From NCBI RefSeq assembly GCF_001375555.1, contig NZ_CTDZ01000009.1, positions 62,001-126,000 on the forward strand: a DNA stretch of 64,000 nt. The letters run 5' to 3'. Origin of the DNA: Numidum massiliense (GTDB lineage: Bacteria; Bacillota; Bacilli; Thermoactinomycetales; Novibacillaceae). The notes beneath the pieces are model-generated. The model was not told where the DNA came from and ran no database searches. It was given only the letters and a program-made list of their open reading frames with translations. The position numbers and the translations under genes were made by a program. Positions 25,536-34,242 of this stretch are shown one piece after another; position 1 is the stretch's first letter, and each line of letters starts with the position of its first letter.

Positions 25536-26411
25536 ATGAGTCACCGAAGTGTCGCCGATCGTATTTTAGACGGTCTCAACATGGTCGTCCTCGGCGTCGT
25601 CGCCCTCACCATGTTATTTCCGTTTTTGTATGTGTTCACCGTATCTTTTTCCTCGTTGAAAGACTACATGGCGAACGACATCTTGCTGTGGCCGAAAGAA
25701 TGGGTGGCCGACGCGTACGCGTATATTTTAGGGTCGGAACCGTTCGTTCGCTCCTTAGGTGTGACCGCCTTTATAACCGTCGTCGGTACATTCGTCAATT
25801 TGTTGTTCACATCCACGATGGCGTACGCGCTTTCGCGGCCGATTTATGGGCGGAAGCTACTGTTATTCTTTGTCTTGTTTACGTATCTTTTTTCAGCGGG
25901 GATCATTCCAACTTACTTAGTCGTCAATGCGACCGGCTTAATCGATTCCGTTTGGGCGCTCATCATTCCGGTGGCGATTAGTCCGTTTAATTTAATCGTC
26001 ATGCGGCAGTTTTTCCTTCATCTTCCGCAGGAACTAACTGAGGCGGCGTTGATCGACGGGGCCAACGAACTGCAAATTTTTTGGCGGATCATGTTACCTT
26101 TATCTAAACCGGCCATGGCTGCGTTTGGACTGTTTTATGCCGTTTCGCACTGGAACAGTTTCTTTAGCGGGATCCTTTACTTGAACGACCCAGCTAAGTG
26201 GCCGATTCAAGTCGTGTTGCGGCAAATCGTCGTCGTGAACAAGCCGACCGACACGTTGGGAGCACAAGAAGCGCTCATGCAACATCCTCCACCAGCGGAG
26301 ACGATTCAAATGGCGGCGATTTTAGTCGCTACCGTTCCGATTTTAATCATTTATCCGTTTTTACAAAAGCACTTTGCCAAAGGGGTGTTAATCGGCTCGA
26401 TTAAAGGATGA
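25536..26411 (+). CDS. Sugar ABC transporter permease (LplC/YtcP-like)
   Basis: Second permease, 291 residues, six predicted membrane segments. The EAA loop is EAALIDGANELQIFWRIMLPLSKPAMA. The start of the first segment (MVVLGVVALTMLFPFLYVFTVSFSS) and the end (QKHFAKGVLIGSIKG) are very typical of the LplC/YtcP family. ATG 25536 follows GGAAGGAG. Its stop overlaps the next possible start by the ATGA arrangement, supporting translational coupling. Confidence 0.9.
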   Translation: MSHRSVADRILDGLNMVVLGVVALTMLFPFLYVFTVSFSSLKDYMANDILLWPKEWVADAYAYILGSEPFVRSLGVTAFITVVGTFVNLLFTSTMAYALSRPIYGRKLLLFFVLFTYLFSAGIIPTYLVVNATGLIDSVWALIIPVAISPFNLIVMRQFFLHLPQELTEAALIDGANELQIFWRIMLPLSKPAMAAFGLFYAVSHWNSFFSGILYLNDPAKWPIQVVLRQIVVVNKPTDTLGAQEALMQHPPPAETIQMAAILVATVPILIIYPFLQKHFAKGVLIGSIKG

Positions 26412-27250
26412 ATCCCTTTTTTGCAAAAAAATGTATGGGGTGTGGTGTAGCAATGCCGAAAGAAGGCGCGCCGGCGCAGTGGACATGGGGAACGTCGCTG
26501 AATGGTCCGATGAATTTAGGTGAGATTAAAGCCGCAGGCATCGACTGTATCGAAGTAGTGCTCAATGGCAAGCGGTTCACCCAAGATTGGAAAACGGCGA
26601 CAGCGCATTATCAATCCATTGTAGAGCAGGCGAAACGGGCTGGACTGACAGTATTTTCGATGCATTTACCGTACGGTCACGCGTGGGATATTTCCCACCT
26701 CAACGGTGTACAGAGGGAGCAGATCGTTCAAGCACATGCACAATTGTTGAAACACGCGCAGCAATGGGGGATTCATTGCGCGGTCATCCATCCGAGCTAT
26801 GAGCCGATCCAACTTGCCGAGCGGCCGAAACGGTTGGCCGTCAGCCGTGACGCGCTTAAAACTCTCGGCACAAACGCTCGTACACTTGGCGTACAGTTGG
26901 CAGCAGAGTGCTTGCCGCGCACGTGTTTAGGAAATACGGGCGACGAAATGGAGCAGTTGTTACAAGGTAACGACGATGTAGCAGTCTGTTGTGACGTCAA
27001 TCACTTATTACAGGAAAAACCGGCGGCGTTTATTCGCAGGCTCGGTAAACGGGTCGTGACGCTGCACCTTTCCGATAACGACGGCGTCGACGAACGGCAC
27101 TGGCTGCCCGGAGACGGCATCATCGACTGGCGCGACGTCATTGCTGCTCTGACGGAAGTCGGTTACGATGGACCGTTTATCATTGAGGTGAAGAACCCGC
27201 ACCCGCGCACGATCGCCAAGTGCTTACACCGTTTGTTCGGGAGGATTTAA
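26408..27250 (+). CDS. Sugar phosphate isomerase/epimerase-like TIM-barrel protein
   Basis: Member of the xylose-isomerase-like/AP-endonuclease-2 TIM-barrel family. Visible features are the metal-binding positions on barrel strands: SMHLPYGHAWD, VIHPSYEP, the Glu in LAAECLPR, CCDVNHLL, TLHLSDNDG and FIIEVKNP. These enzymes isomerise or epimerise keto-sugars; the substrate is unknown and is presumably what the upstream transporter imports. The first possible start, ATG 26408, overlaps the permease stop (ATGA); ATG 26453 is an alternative that gives about 265 residues. The binding-site evidence does not settle it. Confidence 0.72.
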   Translation: MNPFFAKKCMGCGVAMPKEGAPAQWTWGTSLNGPMNLGEIKAAGIDCIEVVLNGKRFTQDWKTATAHYQSIVEQAKRAGLTVFSMHLPYGHAWDISHLNGVQREQIVQAHAQLLKHAQQWGIHCAVIHPSYEPIQLAERPKRLAVSRDALKTLGTNARTLGVQLAAECLPRTCLGNTGDEMEQLLQGNDDVAVCCDVNHLLQEKPAAFIRRLGKRVVTLHLSDNDGVDERHWLPGDGIIDWRDVIAALTEVGYDGPFIIEVKNPHPRTIAKCLHRLFGRI

Positions 27251-27477
27251 GGCGACACGCCTCACAGGGGGCATAAGGTTTATTAGAGCGAGTAACGTAT
27301 GACACATAGGATTGTGAAAATAAATGTGGTAAGATAAGTACAATCAACTAGTAGACGCTTTTTAGCGGCTAACATACCTTATCAACCCATCACGCCATGA
27401 CGACGACAGCTCAAGGAGCAAACACGACGGAACTAGAAAGATGAAGTAGTACCAGTGAATGTAAAAGGAGTACGTCG

Positions 27478-28371
27478 ATGAAGATTGCATTGTCGAAGCA
27501 CGCTATCGTATTTATTGTGTCATTTTTCGGCTTCATCAGTTCGCTAGGCGACGATTACTCATTGGATTCACCGAATGTTGAAGCGAAGGCAGCCGTATTG
27601 ATGGATGCGCACAGCGGGAAGATTTTGTTCGAGCAAAACAGTGAGCAGCCGTTGCCGCCAGCGAGCATGTCGAAAATGATGAGTGAGTATATCGTTTTGG
27701 AAAAGGTCGCCCGCGGTAAGTTAAAGTGGGACGAAATCGTTACCGTTAGTGAAAACGCTGCCCTTACAGAAGGCTCGCGCATCGACTTAGCTCCAGGGGA
27801 GAAAATGACGGTGCGCGATTTGTACAGTGCGATGGCCATTGCCTCAGCAAATAACGCCACCGTTGCACTCGCCGAACACATCGCCTCTTCCGAGGCGGCG
27901 TTTACGAAACTAATGAATAAAAAGGCGCGGCAATTAGGGTTGTCGCGAGGGACGCACTTTATAAACTCTACTGGCTTAGACGAGCATGGCCGAGAATCGC
28001 AAATGACGGCGAAGGACGTTGCCAAGTTGGCGTATCGCTTACTGCATGATTACCCGGAGGTGCTGGGCACTGCCAACATCCCTCGCTATAAGCTTGAGCG
28101 CGGTGGGCCGCGCATTCGCAATACGAACCTCATGCTTCGCACGCGGCGGGAAGAGTTGCAGTTTGCCGGCGTGGACGGGCTAAAAACAGGGTTTACAGAC
28201 GGGGCGGGGTATTGTTTTACTGGCACGGCGAAACGGGGCGAGAAGCGTGTCATTTCAGTCGTTATGGGGACAGACTCGATCAAAAGCCGCTTTATTGAGA
28301 CGAAGAAGTTGCTCTCTTACGGCTTTCATCCGTTGAACTTCATCGCACTGCAAGCGAACGCAGATTCGTAA
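27478..28371 (+). CDS. Short D-alanyl-D-alanine carboxypeptidase (DacF-like)
   Basis: Low-molecular-weight penicillin-binding protein that trims the last D-Ala from wall peptides. A signal peptide (about residues 1-25) is followed by the three catalytic motifs: SxxK at Ser63-Lys66 (SMSK), SxN at Ser123-Asn125 (SAN) and KTG at 236-238. The protein ends at residue 297, just after the catalytic domain. The PBP5 C-terminal domain and the amphipathic membrane anchor of DacA/DacF are missing, and no frameshift remnant is visible downstream, so this seems a naturally short form that may be released. RBS AAAAGGAG before ATG 27478. Alternative: a spore-related D,D-carboxypeptidase. Confidence 0.87.
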   Translation: MKIALSKHAIVFIVSFFGFISSLGDDYSLDSPNVEAKAAVLMDAHSGKILFEQNSEQPLPPASMSKMMSEYIVLEKVARGKLKWDEIVTVSENAALTEGSRIDLAPGEKMTVRDLYSAMAIASANNATVALAEHIASSEAAFTKLMNKKARQLGLSRGTHFINSTGLDEHGRESQMTAKDVAKLAYRLLHDYPEVLGTANIPRYKLERGGPRIRNTNLMLRTRREELQFAGVDGLKTGFTDGAGYCFTGTAKRGEKRVISVVMGTDSIKSRFIETKKLLSYGFHPLNFIALQANADS

Positions 28372-28422
28372 GAGTAGCTTTAAGCGTAAGAGTAAGATTT
28401 AAGCGTAAGAGTAAGCTTTAAG
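28368..28422 (+). repeat. 18-19-bp tandem repeat after the carboxypeptidase gene
   Basis: CGTAAGAGTAGCTTTAAG, CGTAAGAGTAAGATTTAAG and CGTAAGAGTAAGCTTTAAG occur in direct succession. The first copy includes the stop codon, so this lies in the 3' untranslated region. Confidence 0.8.
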
Positions 28423-28532
28423 GTAGTAGAAGTAGTGCTTGAAGTTATGGATGACGTATTCAAGGTGGTCACCGAACGGATGGAAAAGCAACCGAACCGA
28501 CAGGGGGCGGCCGGTTGATAAACAGAAAAAAA

Positions 28533-28572
28533 GTGCCGCGTGCAGTTGTTCTAAGGCAAACTGCAGCGGCAC
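28533..28572. terminator. Bidirectional terminator
   Basis: GTGCCGC-G-TGCAGTT (28533-28547) pairs with AACTGCA-GCGGCAC (28559-28572) with one bulge. An A-run precedes and a T-rich stretch follows, so it can serve both convergent genes. Confidence 0.85.
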
Positions 28573-28582
28573 ATGTTTATTT

Positions 28583-30241
28583 TTAAGGCTTAAAGATCGC
28601 TGGGAAGCTCGTTAAATCGATTCCCCACGAGACGGGGAGCCAGAAGTAGACGAGTGCGACGATTATGATCACGGAGACGATGTTGATCCAAAAGCCTGCT
28701 TTTGCCATGTCCGTCATTTTTAAATAGTTGGCGGCAAAGACGACGGCGTTAGGCGGTGTCGCTACCGGCAACATGAAGGCACATGAAGCAGCGATCGCCG
28801 CAGGAATCATTAAGCTGTACGGGTGCACGTTCATGGCAGTGGCTAGGGCAGCCATAATCGGTAAAATCATCGTAGCCGTAGCCGTATTGGACGTAATTTC
28901 CGTCAAGAAAATAACGAGCGCTGTTACGACGGCGAGGATGAGCACGAAGTGCACGCCTTGCATGACAGTCAGTTGCTCGCCGATCCAATCTGCTAGGCCC
29001 GTCTCTTTAAAGCCAGCGGCAATGGCGAGGCCGCCCCCGAAGAGGAGTAAAATACCCCAGGGCAACTGTTTCGTCACTTCCCAGTCGAGTAAAAACTTGC
29101 CTCGACTGTTGCGCGACGGGATCAGGAAGAGCACCGCAGCCGCAAAAATGGCAATGATTGTATCGTCGACGGCCGGCAGCCATTTGTTAATGAGGAATGA
29201 ACGGCTAATCCACAAGAACGCGGCCGTAATAAAGACGGCAAACACCATTTTTTCTTCGTACGTCGCGCGGCCGAGTTCCTCTTTCTGTTCCTCGATCAAT
29301 TTGGAGCCGCCTGGCAGTTGTTTCGTCTCCATCTTAAAGGCGACTTTTACGAGGTAGAGCCAAGCGAGCGACAGCAAGATGACGACGAGGGGGACACCGA
29401 ACAGCATCCATGTGGCGAAAGAAATTTTGACGCCGTACATCTCGTCGACGACTGCCGCTAAAATCGTGTTCGGCGGCGTCCCGATTAACGTCCCTAAGCC
29501 ACCGATAGACGCAGAGTAGGCGATTCCGAGCATCATCGCTTTACCGAATTGGAAGTCTTGTTGCTTAATAATCCGATTGTGTTCGCGGGCGAAAGCTTCC
29601 GACACTTGATAAATGATTGCTGTACCGATCGGCACCATCATCATCGCTGTCGCCGTATTGGAGATCCACATCGACAAAAAGCCGGTCGAGACCATAAACC
29701 CTAACACGATGCGTTCTGTACTCGTACCGATGACGGAAATGATGGACAGGGCGATCCGCTTGTGCAAATTCCACCGTTCCATCGCTAGGGCGATGAGAAA
29801 CCCTCCAAGGAATAAAAAGATCGTGTCATTGCCGTAAGCGGCTGTGACCGCTTTCGTTTCTAACGCACCTGTGAGCGGAAACAAAATAATCGGCAACAAC
29901 GAAGTAGCGGGGATCGGAATTGCTTCCGTGATCCACCAAGTAGCAATCCACAGAGTACTTGCGAGCACCGCCTTCGCTTCGGGAGTCATCCCCGTCGGGG
30001 TAGCGATCGCCATTATGGCGAGGAACAAAGTTGGACCGAGTACTAATCCGATCATTTGTGCCGGGCGGTAAGCGGGCCTGCGGCTCGGCGGTCGTTGCTC
30101 TTCGACAGTGAGATTAGGTTTACCTTCAGTTGTCCGTGCACTCGCTTCTCCTCTTCCAACTGCAAAGGCGAGTAGTTGTTTCGTCCGGTCGTGTGCGTGC
30201 CAAAGCGCTTGCCAGACAGCAGCAATTGGTGAAGCGCTCAT
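28583..30241 (-). CDS. DASS (SLC13)-family dicarboxylate:sodium symporter
   Basis: Membrane importer for C4-dicarboxylates or related anions. The 552 residues show two inverted repeats, each with the SNT substrate motif: ISNTATAMMMVPIG in the first and ITSNTATATMILPIM in the second. GGFLIALAMERWNLHKRIAL and GTPPNTILAA are further family marks, and many hydrophobic segments (about eleven) follow a 65-residue hydrophilic N-terminal part. ATG 30241 is chosen because AGGAGGAGA lies 8 bases upstream. It lies downstream of dctS-dctR-dctB in the same direction but behind its own promoter with a probable cre site, so the sensor genes most likely control it. B. subtilis uses an unrelated DctP in this place. 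Confidence 0.9.
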   Translation of the reverse strand: MSASPIAAVWQALWHAHDRTKQLLAFAVGRGEASARTTEGKPNLTVEEQRPPSRRPAYRPAQMIGLVLGPTLFLAIMAIATPTGMTPEAKAVLASTLWIATWWITEAIPIPATSLLPIILFPLTGALETKAVTAAYGNDTIFLFLGGFLIALAMERWNLHKRIALSIISVIGTSTERIVLGFMVSTGFLSMWISNTATAMMMVPIGTAIIYQVSEAFAREHNRIIKQQDFQFGKAMMLGIAYSASIGGLGTLIGTPPNTILAAVVDEMYGVKISFATWMLFGVPLVVILLSLAWLYLVKVAFKMETKQLPGGSKLIEEQKEELGRATYEEKMVFAVFITAAFLWISRSFLINKWLPAVDDTIIAIFAAAVLFLIPSRNSRGKFLLDWEVTKQLPWGILLLFGGGLAIAAGFKETGLADWIGEQLTVMQGVHFVLILAVVTALVIFLTEITSNTATATMILPIMAALATAMNVHPYSLMIPAAIAASCAFMLPVATPPNAVVFAANYLKMTDMAKAGFWINIVSVIIIVALVYFWLPVSWGIDLTSFPAIFKP

Positions 30242-30371
30242 GTGAGTCTCCTCCTCTTCGATCGTTGTCACATTCGGTGCCTTTGTTAACAGCTTGAATC
30301 AATAGCGAGGTGAATAAAATCACTTAATGAATGTAATCATTCAGGCAACGCCACCGAATGTTCATAAATAA

Positions 30372-30395
30372 AGTATAGAGCGCTTCCAACCGTTT
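30372..30395 (-). promoter_or_regulatory. Promoter with overlapping cre-like site for the symporter gene
   Basis: On the minus strand TTGGAAGCGCTCTAT (30375-30389) fits the CcpA cre consensus with one mismatch, and a TATACT -10 (30372-30377) overlaps its end. AGGACA 18 bases upstream is a tolerable -35. CcpA binding here would block transcription during growth on sugars. Confidence 0.55.
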
Positions 30396-30410
30396 TGTCC
30401 TGATTTGTCC

Positions 30411-31481
30411 TTATTGGTCTTTTTGTTCTTTTTGTTCTCGCTGTTGCAGTTTTTTCATCTCCGCTGCAAGATCTGGGCTAATGAGTGCGCGGTATTTCGC
30501 ATAGAGCGGCTTGAGCGCCTCGATCCACGTCCTTTTTTCCGCCGCTGACTGAACGTGTACGTCGAGCGTTGAATCGGTGAGCTTTTGCAAGTGTTTGCGG
30601 TTCAAGGCGACTGCTTCTGAGTGCATCTTGAGCGAAACCTCTGCAAGCGCTTCTTGCACAGCCTTGCGGTAGTCCCTTGGCAACCCGTTCCAGAAAGACT
30701 CGTTGACGATGACGACGTAACCAAGGTAATTGTGGTTCGTCACCGTTAGATACAGTTGCTCTTTATAGAAGCCTTTCGTATAAATGTTCGTCGGCGTGTT
30801 TTCTGTCCCGTCGATCGAACGCTCGTGCAGCAGTTGGTACACTTCGTTAAACGGTGCCGGGTGCGGCTGGGCGCCGAGTAGCGTATACATGTCGGCAAGC
30901 GCCTCACTCGGCATGATTCGCATGCGCAAGCTGTTCATGTCTTCTGGCCGGCGGATGGGACATTCGCGGTTGATGGGCTGCTTAAATCCGTTTTCCCAAA
31001 AAGTGAGGCCGAGATACCCTTTTGCTTGTAAGCTTTCCAGCAACAGCTGCCCGATGTTGCCGTCCAAGGCGGCGCGAATGTCGTCGTCGTCCGCAAATAA
31101 GTAAGGCATGTCCATAATCGCCCAGTTGACATCGTGCACCATCACTTCGGAAAACGCAGGGGCGATCATTTGCACGTCTCCCCGTTTGAGGGCGGCAAAT
31201 TCTTGCTGCGCGTCGTATAGGACGCCGTTCGGGAAAATTTGCACTTCGACCCAACCATTCGTTTTTTCACTGACGAGGTCGGCAAAATAATTGGCCGCGA
31301 GCCCTTTCGGGGAGTCACTCGCGACGACGTGACTAAAGCGGATCACGTATTTTTTTTCGAGGCCTTCCAATTCGCGGTCGATTGGCAGGTCGTTCTTCCC
31401 TCCCGGAAAACCGAAACCGACGTAGACGGCAGTAAGAATACCGAGTAGGAGAAAAGAAACGATGGCGGTGATGCGCTTCAT
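30411..31481 (-). CDS. dctB: DctB-type dicarboxylate-binding co-sensor (TRAP DctP family)
   Basis: Extracytoplasmic binding protein of the TRAP DctP family, held to the membrane by an uncleaved or cleaved N-terminal segment (residues 4-24). Family features are IRFSHVVASDSPKG, the ligand-binding Arg in SLRMRIMPSE, and FNEVYQLLHERSIDGTENTP. No TRAP permease (DctQ/DctM) is in the window. In B. subtilis DctB is just such an orphan binding protein that works with the kinase DctS as a co-sensor, and the neighbouring dctS-dctR pair supports that here. Its start overlaps the end of dctR by 4 bases. The C-terminus is Lys/Gln/Glu-rich. Confidence 0.82.
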   Translation of the reverse strand: MKRITAIVSFLLLGILTAVYVGFGFPGGKNDLPIDRELEGLEKKYVIRFSHVVASDSPKGLAANYFADLVSEKTNGWVEVQIFPNGVLYDAQQEFAALKRGDVQMIAPAFSEVMVHDVNWAIMDMPYLFADDDDIRAALDGNIGQLLLESLQAKGYLGLTFWENGFKQPINRECPIRRPEDMNSLRMRIMPSEALADMYTLLGAQPHPAPFNEVYQLLHERSIDGTENTPTNIYTKGFYKEQLYLTVTNHNYLGYVVIVNESFWNGLPRDYRKAVQEALAEVSLKMHSEAVALNRKHLQKLTDSTLDVHVQSAAEKRTWIEALKPLYAKYRALISPDLAAEMKKLQQREQKEQKDQ

Positions 31482-32257
31482 TGTGTATCACCTTCAGGTG
31501 TCTCCGATGTTGCAGGATCACTACCTACAGGTGCCTCTCGTGTTAAAGGTTTGCTGTCCTCGGAAACGTAGCGATAGCGTTGCACCGGTCGGCCGATCGT
31601 CCCGTAATGCAGTTGCACGGTGACTGCATTGGCCTCTTCTAAGTATTGTAAATAGCGACGCACGGTGACGCGAGCGAGGCCGACGGCGTCGCCGATTTCT
31701 TCTGCCGACTGCGCCTCCTGCACGCGCTGCATGTACTGTACAATTTGTTCCAGCGTGTGTCTCTGGATCCCCTTGGGCAACGTTTGTCTGTTTGTCTTTT
31801 TCGGCGTGTGAGCGCCTTCGTGTGGTAGGCGCACTTCGTCCAACCGCGTCTGGGAGACGGTTTCCTGCTGTTCCAGCCGCTGATGGAGGTGTTTGTATTG
31901 CATGAGTGCCTGCTGCAAGCGATCAAACGTAAACGGTTTGACAATGTAGTCAACGACCCCTTGCCGCAATATTTTTTTAACCGTTTCCGTGTCGTTGGCC
32001 GCCGTGACGGCGATCACATCGACGTCGTACGCGCCTTTTCGCAATTCGCCCAGAGCGGTAACGCCGTCTTCTTCTGGCATGAACACGTCGAGAAGCACTA
32101 AGTGGGGCCGTAACTCGGCGACTTTAGCTCTTCCTTCTTTGCCGTTGGCGGCAGCACCGACGACGCGGAATCCGTCCACTTTTTCGATAAATAGACGGTT
32201 CACTTGTTGCACCATCGGATCGTCTTCAATGAGTAGCACGCGGATGTCCTCCGCCAT
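31478..32257 (-). CDS. dctR: Response regulator DctR (CitB/DcuR type)
   Basis: Receiver domain at residues 5-125 with the acidic pocket EDD (11-13), phosphorylation site Asp57 (LVLLDVFMP) and conserved Lys in VKPF. The C-terminal half carries a helix-turn-helix region (SAEEIGDAVGLARVTVRRYLQYL) followed by a strand pair that ends in QLHYGTIGRPVQRY, the form seen in DctR, DcuR and CitB regulators. ATG 32257 gives 259 residues; a longer frame to 32359 lies inside dctS and is unlikely. It overlaps dctS by 32 bases and dctB by 4, so the three are one operon. It presumably activates the symporter gene when C4-dicarboxylates are present. Confidence 0.88.
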   Translation of the reverse strand: MAEDIRVLLIEDDPMVQQVNRLFIEKVDGFRVVGAAANGKEGRAKVAELRPHLVLLDVFMPEEDGVTALGELRKGAYDVDVIAVTAANDTETVKKILRQGVVDYIVKPFTFDRLQQALMQYKHLHQRLEQQETVSQTRLDEVRLPHEGAHTPKKTNRQTLPKGIQRHTLEQIVQYMQRVQEAQSAEEIGDAVGLARVTVRRYLQYLEEANAVTVQLHYGTIGRPVQRYRYVSEDSKPLTREAPVGSDPATSETPEGDTQ

Positions 32258-33860
32258 CTCGTTCACCCCGCTTTCGCCACATCGGGAGGCGTACTGAAAT
32301 CGTTGTCCCTTTACCGATTGAGCTTTCCATTTCAATGTCTCCTTCGACGCGGTCGACAATTGCTTTGACTAGGAATAGTCCAATACCTCGTCCATTTTTT
32401 GCTTTCGTAGATACGCCGCGCACGAACATCGTTTCTTTGACAGCAGCATCGACCCCTTTGCCGTTGTCTTGTACGGAGATGATTAGTTCGTCGTCTGCCT
32501 GGCCGAGGTAGACGATAACTTTTTTCTCCTTACGGTCGGCAGCGTGTACGGCGTCGACGGCGTTGTCGATTAGGTTGCCGAGGATGACCACGATATCGTG
32601 ACGGTCGATCCCTTCCGGGTAGCGAGTAAACGAACTGTCGGCGTCTACGGTGATCGTCACGTCCAGTTCGTTACCCCGGCTAATTTTGCCTAGTAACAGC
32701 CCGGCAATGCTCTCGTCCCGAATTTGGGTACGGAACAGCTGGGACACTTGAGCCTGCTCCTGAGACAGGTCAAAAATATATTGCAGCGCTTTTTCGTTTA
32801 AGTTCAGTTGAATGAGGCCGGCGATCGTGTGTAATTTGTTCGCATACTCGTGGTTTTGTACGCGTAGTGCGTCGACGAACGACTGAATCCCGGTCAGTTC
32901 CGTCGCCAGCCGCGTCACTTCGGTCTTATCTTGAAAGATGGCTACCGCGCCGATCGTCTTACCTTGTTCTTTAATCGGAATGCGGTTGCTGAACACGAGA
33001 CGGTTTTGAATGTAAAATTCCCGTTGCAACAGCGGCTCGTCCAACTGCAACACTTCCGGCAGGCGCGTATCGGGAATGACGTCGCCAATACGTAAACCGA
33101 CCGCTGCGCCGCGGACGCCGAGCATGTGCCGCGCGACATCGTTAATCACCGTTATGCGTTCGTGTGCATCGATGGCGATGATGCCCTCGTTAATCGCGTT
33201 GAACGTTGCCGTTTTTTCCTGCAAGGTGCGGGCGAGCTCTTCCGGTTCCATATTAAACGTCCGCTCCTTAATGTGACTGGCGAGCATCCACGCCCCCCAT
33301 AGCCCGAACGCGAGGGCGATGACGAGGACGACGACGCCTTGCGGGCCGAGTTCGCCGATTAGTTCGGGGATCGTTGGCAGCCGATTGCCAACGACGACGA
33401 CGCCGACCTGCTCGTTCCGCTCGTTTAGGATCGGCACGAATGCCCGTATGATCAGCCCTTCGCGCGCCTTCGCTTTGGAAATGTAAATATGTTCATTAAA
33501 GGCCGCATCTTCGTCCCCACCTTGAAACGGAGTCATGAGTAGCTCTCGGTTCGGGTGGGTCAAGCGGATTTTGTCCATATTCAATATTATAATGTAATCG
33601 TCGTTGTTTATAATGCGAATGCGTTGCGCGAGCGGTTGCAAAATGTCGGCTGCGTTTCGCTCTGTCACCGCTTCTTGCACGGTGTGCAATTGGGCGACGA
33701 GTTGCGCCGTGACCATTGACCGTTCACTTAACTGCGTTTCTTTCGTCTTGGCGATGTACCCGAGGGAGATGATCGTACCGATCAGCAGCGAAAAAAGGAC
33801 AATTCCACATGAAAGCACTGTAATTTTCCACTTGATCGGCAGTTGTCTGAATCTCTTCAC
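32226..33860 (-). CDS. dctS: Sensor histidine kinase DctS (CitA/DcuS type)
   Basis: Membrane kinase of 544 residues. Two membrane segments (about 13-33 and 176-195) flank an extracytoplasmic PAS-like domain (residues 34-175) with the carboxylate-sensing pattern of DcuS/CitA (YIIILNMDKIRLTHPN). A cytosolic PAS domain (about 215-320) follows, then the phosphoacceptor His337 in VQNHEYANKLH, and the ATPase domain with ILGNLIDNAVDA, VQDNGKGVD and GRGIGLFLVK. It starts the dctS-dctR-dctB operon. ATG 33860 is followed by basic residues before the first membrane segment. The region upstream, 33861-34130, contains no gene and no clear minus-strand promoter. Confidence 0.92.
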   Translation of the reverse strand: MKRFRQLPIKWKITVLSCGIVLFSLLIGTIISLGYIAKTKETQLSERSMVTAQLVAQLHTVQEAVTERNAADILQPLAQRIRIINNDDYIIILNMDKIRLTHPNRELLMTPFQGGDEDAAFNEHIYISKAKAREGLIIRAFVPILNERNEQVGVVVVGNRLPTIPELIGELGPQGVVVLVIALAFGLWGAWMLASHIKERTFNMEPEELARTLQEKTATFNAINEGIIAIDAHERITVINDVARHMLGVRGAAVGLRIGDVIPDTRLPEVLQLDEPLLQREFYIQNRLVFSNRIPIKEQGKTIGAVAIFQDKTEVTRLATELTGIQSFVDALRVQNHEYANKLHTIAGLIQLNLNEKALQYIFDLSQEQAQVSQLFRTQIRDESIAGLLLGKISRGNELDVTITVDADSSFTRYPEGIDRHDIVVILGNLIDNAVDAVHAADRKEKKVIVYLGQADDELIISVQDNGKGVDAAVKETMFVRGVSTKAKNGRGIGLFLVKAIVDRVEGDIEMESSIGKGTTISVRLPMWRKRGERDGGGHPRATH

Positions 33861-34141
33861 TGGGTCAGCTCATCTCCCCTCGCAATCTAGGTGTATTAGT
33901 CACATGCCGCTCGCTGTCGATTGTCGATGAGCCAGTTAACACGATTGGCCATCACTTTTTCTTCAGTTACAACGCGCTTCAAACGCGTCACTAGTCAATT
34001 CTTAGTATAACAAGTTTCCTTTGCTTCTGCTGTGATTGAACGACTCGCGGATCGGGAGCGGAGAAAACGACGCACGTCTTAATGTGGAAAGGATGGTGTA
34101 CGTTTTGCCGCAAGGAAGGGAGATTCACGATCATAAGCGGT

Positions 34142-34171
34142 TTGTCAGATGGCGAGCTTTCCTAGTACAAT
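34142..34171 (+). promoter_or_regulatory. Promoter of the MFS exporter gene
   Basis: TTGTCA (34142-34147), 18 bases, TACAAT (34166-34171), about 70 bases before the start. Confidence 0.55.
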
Positions 34172-34242
34172 AACGAGACAATAGCGTTTCACAAAAGTGG
34201 GGCAGCAAAACGATTCATAGAGGTAAAAAGGAGAGGAAGCTA

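Noticed and set aside
30411-31481. Reading this gene as part of a TRAP transporter
   Set aside because: There is no DctQ or DctM permease gene nearby; the dctS-dctR context favours a DctB co-sensor.
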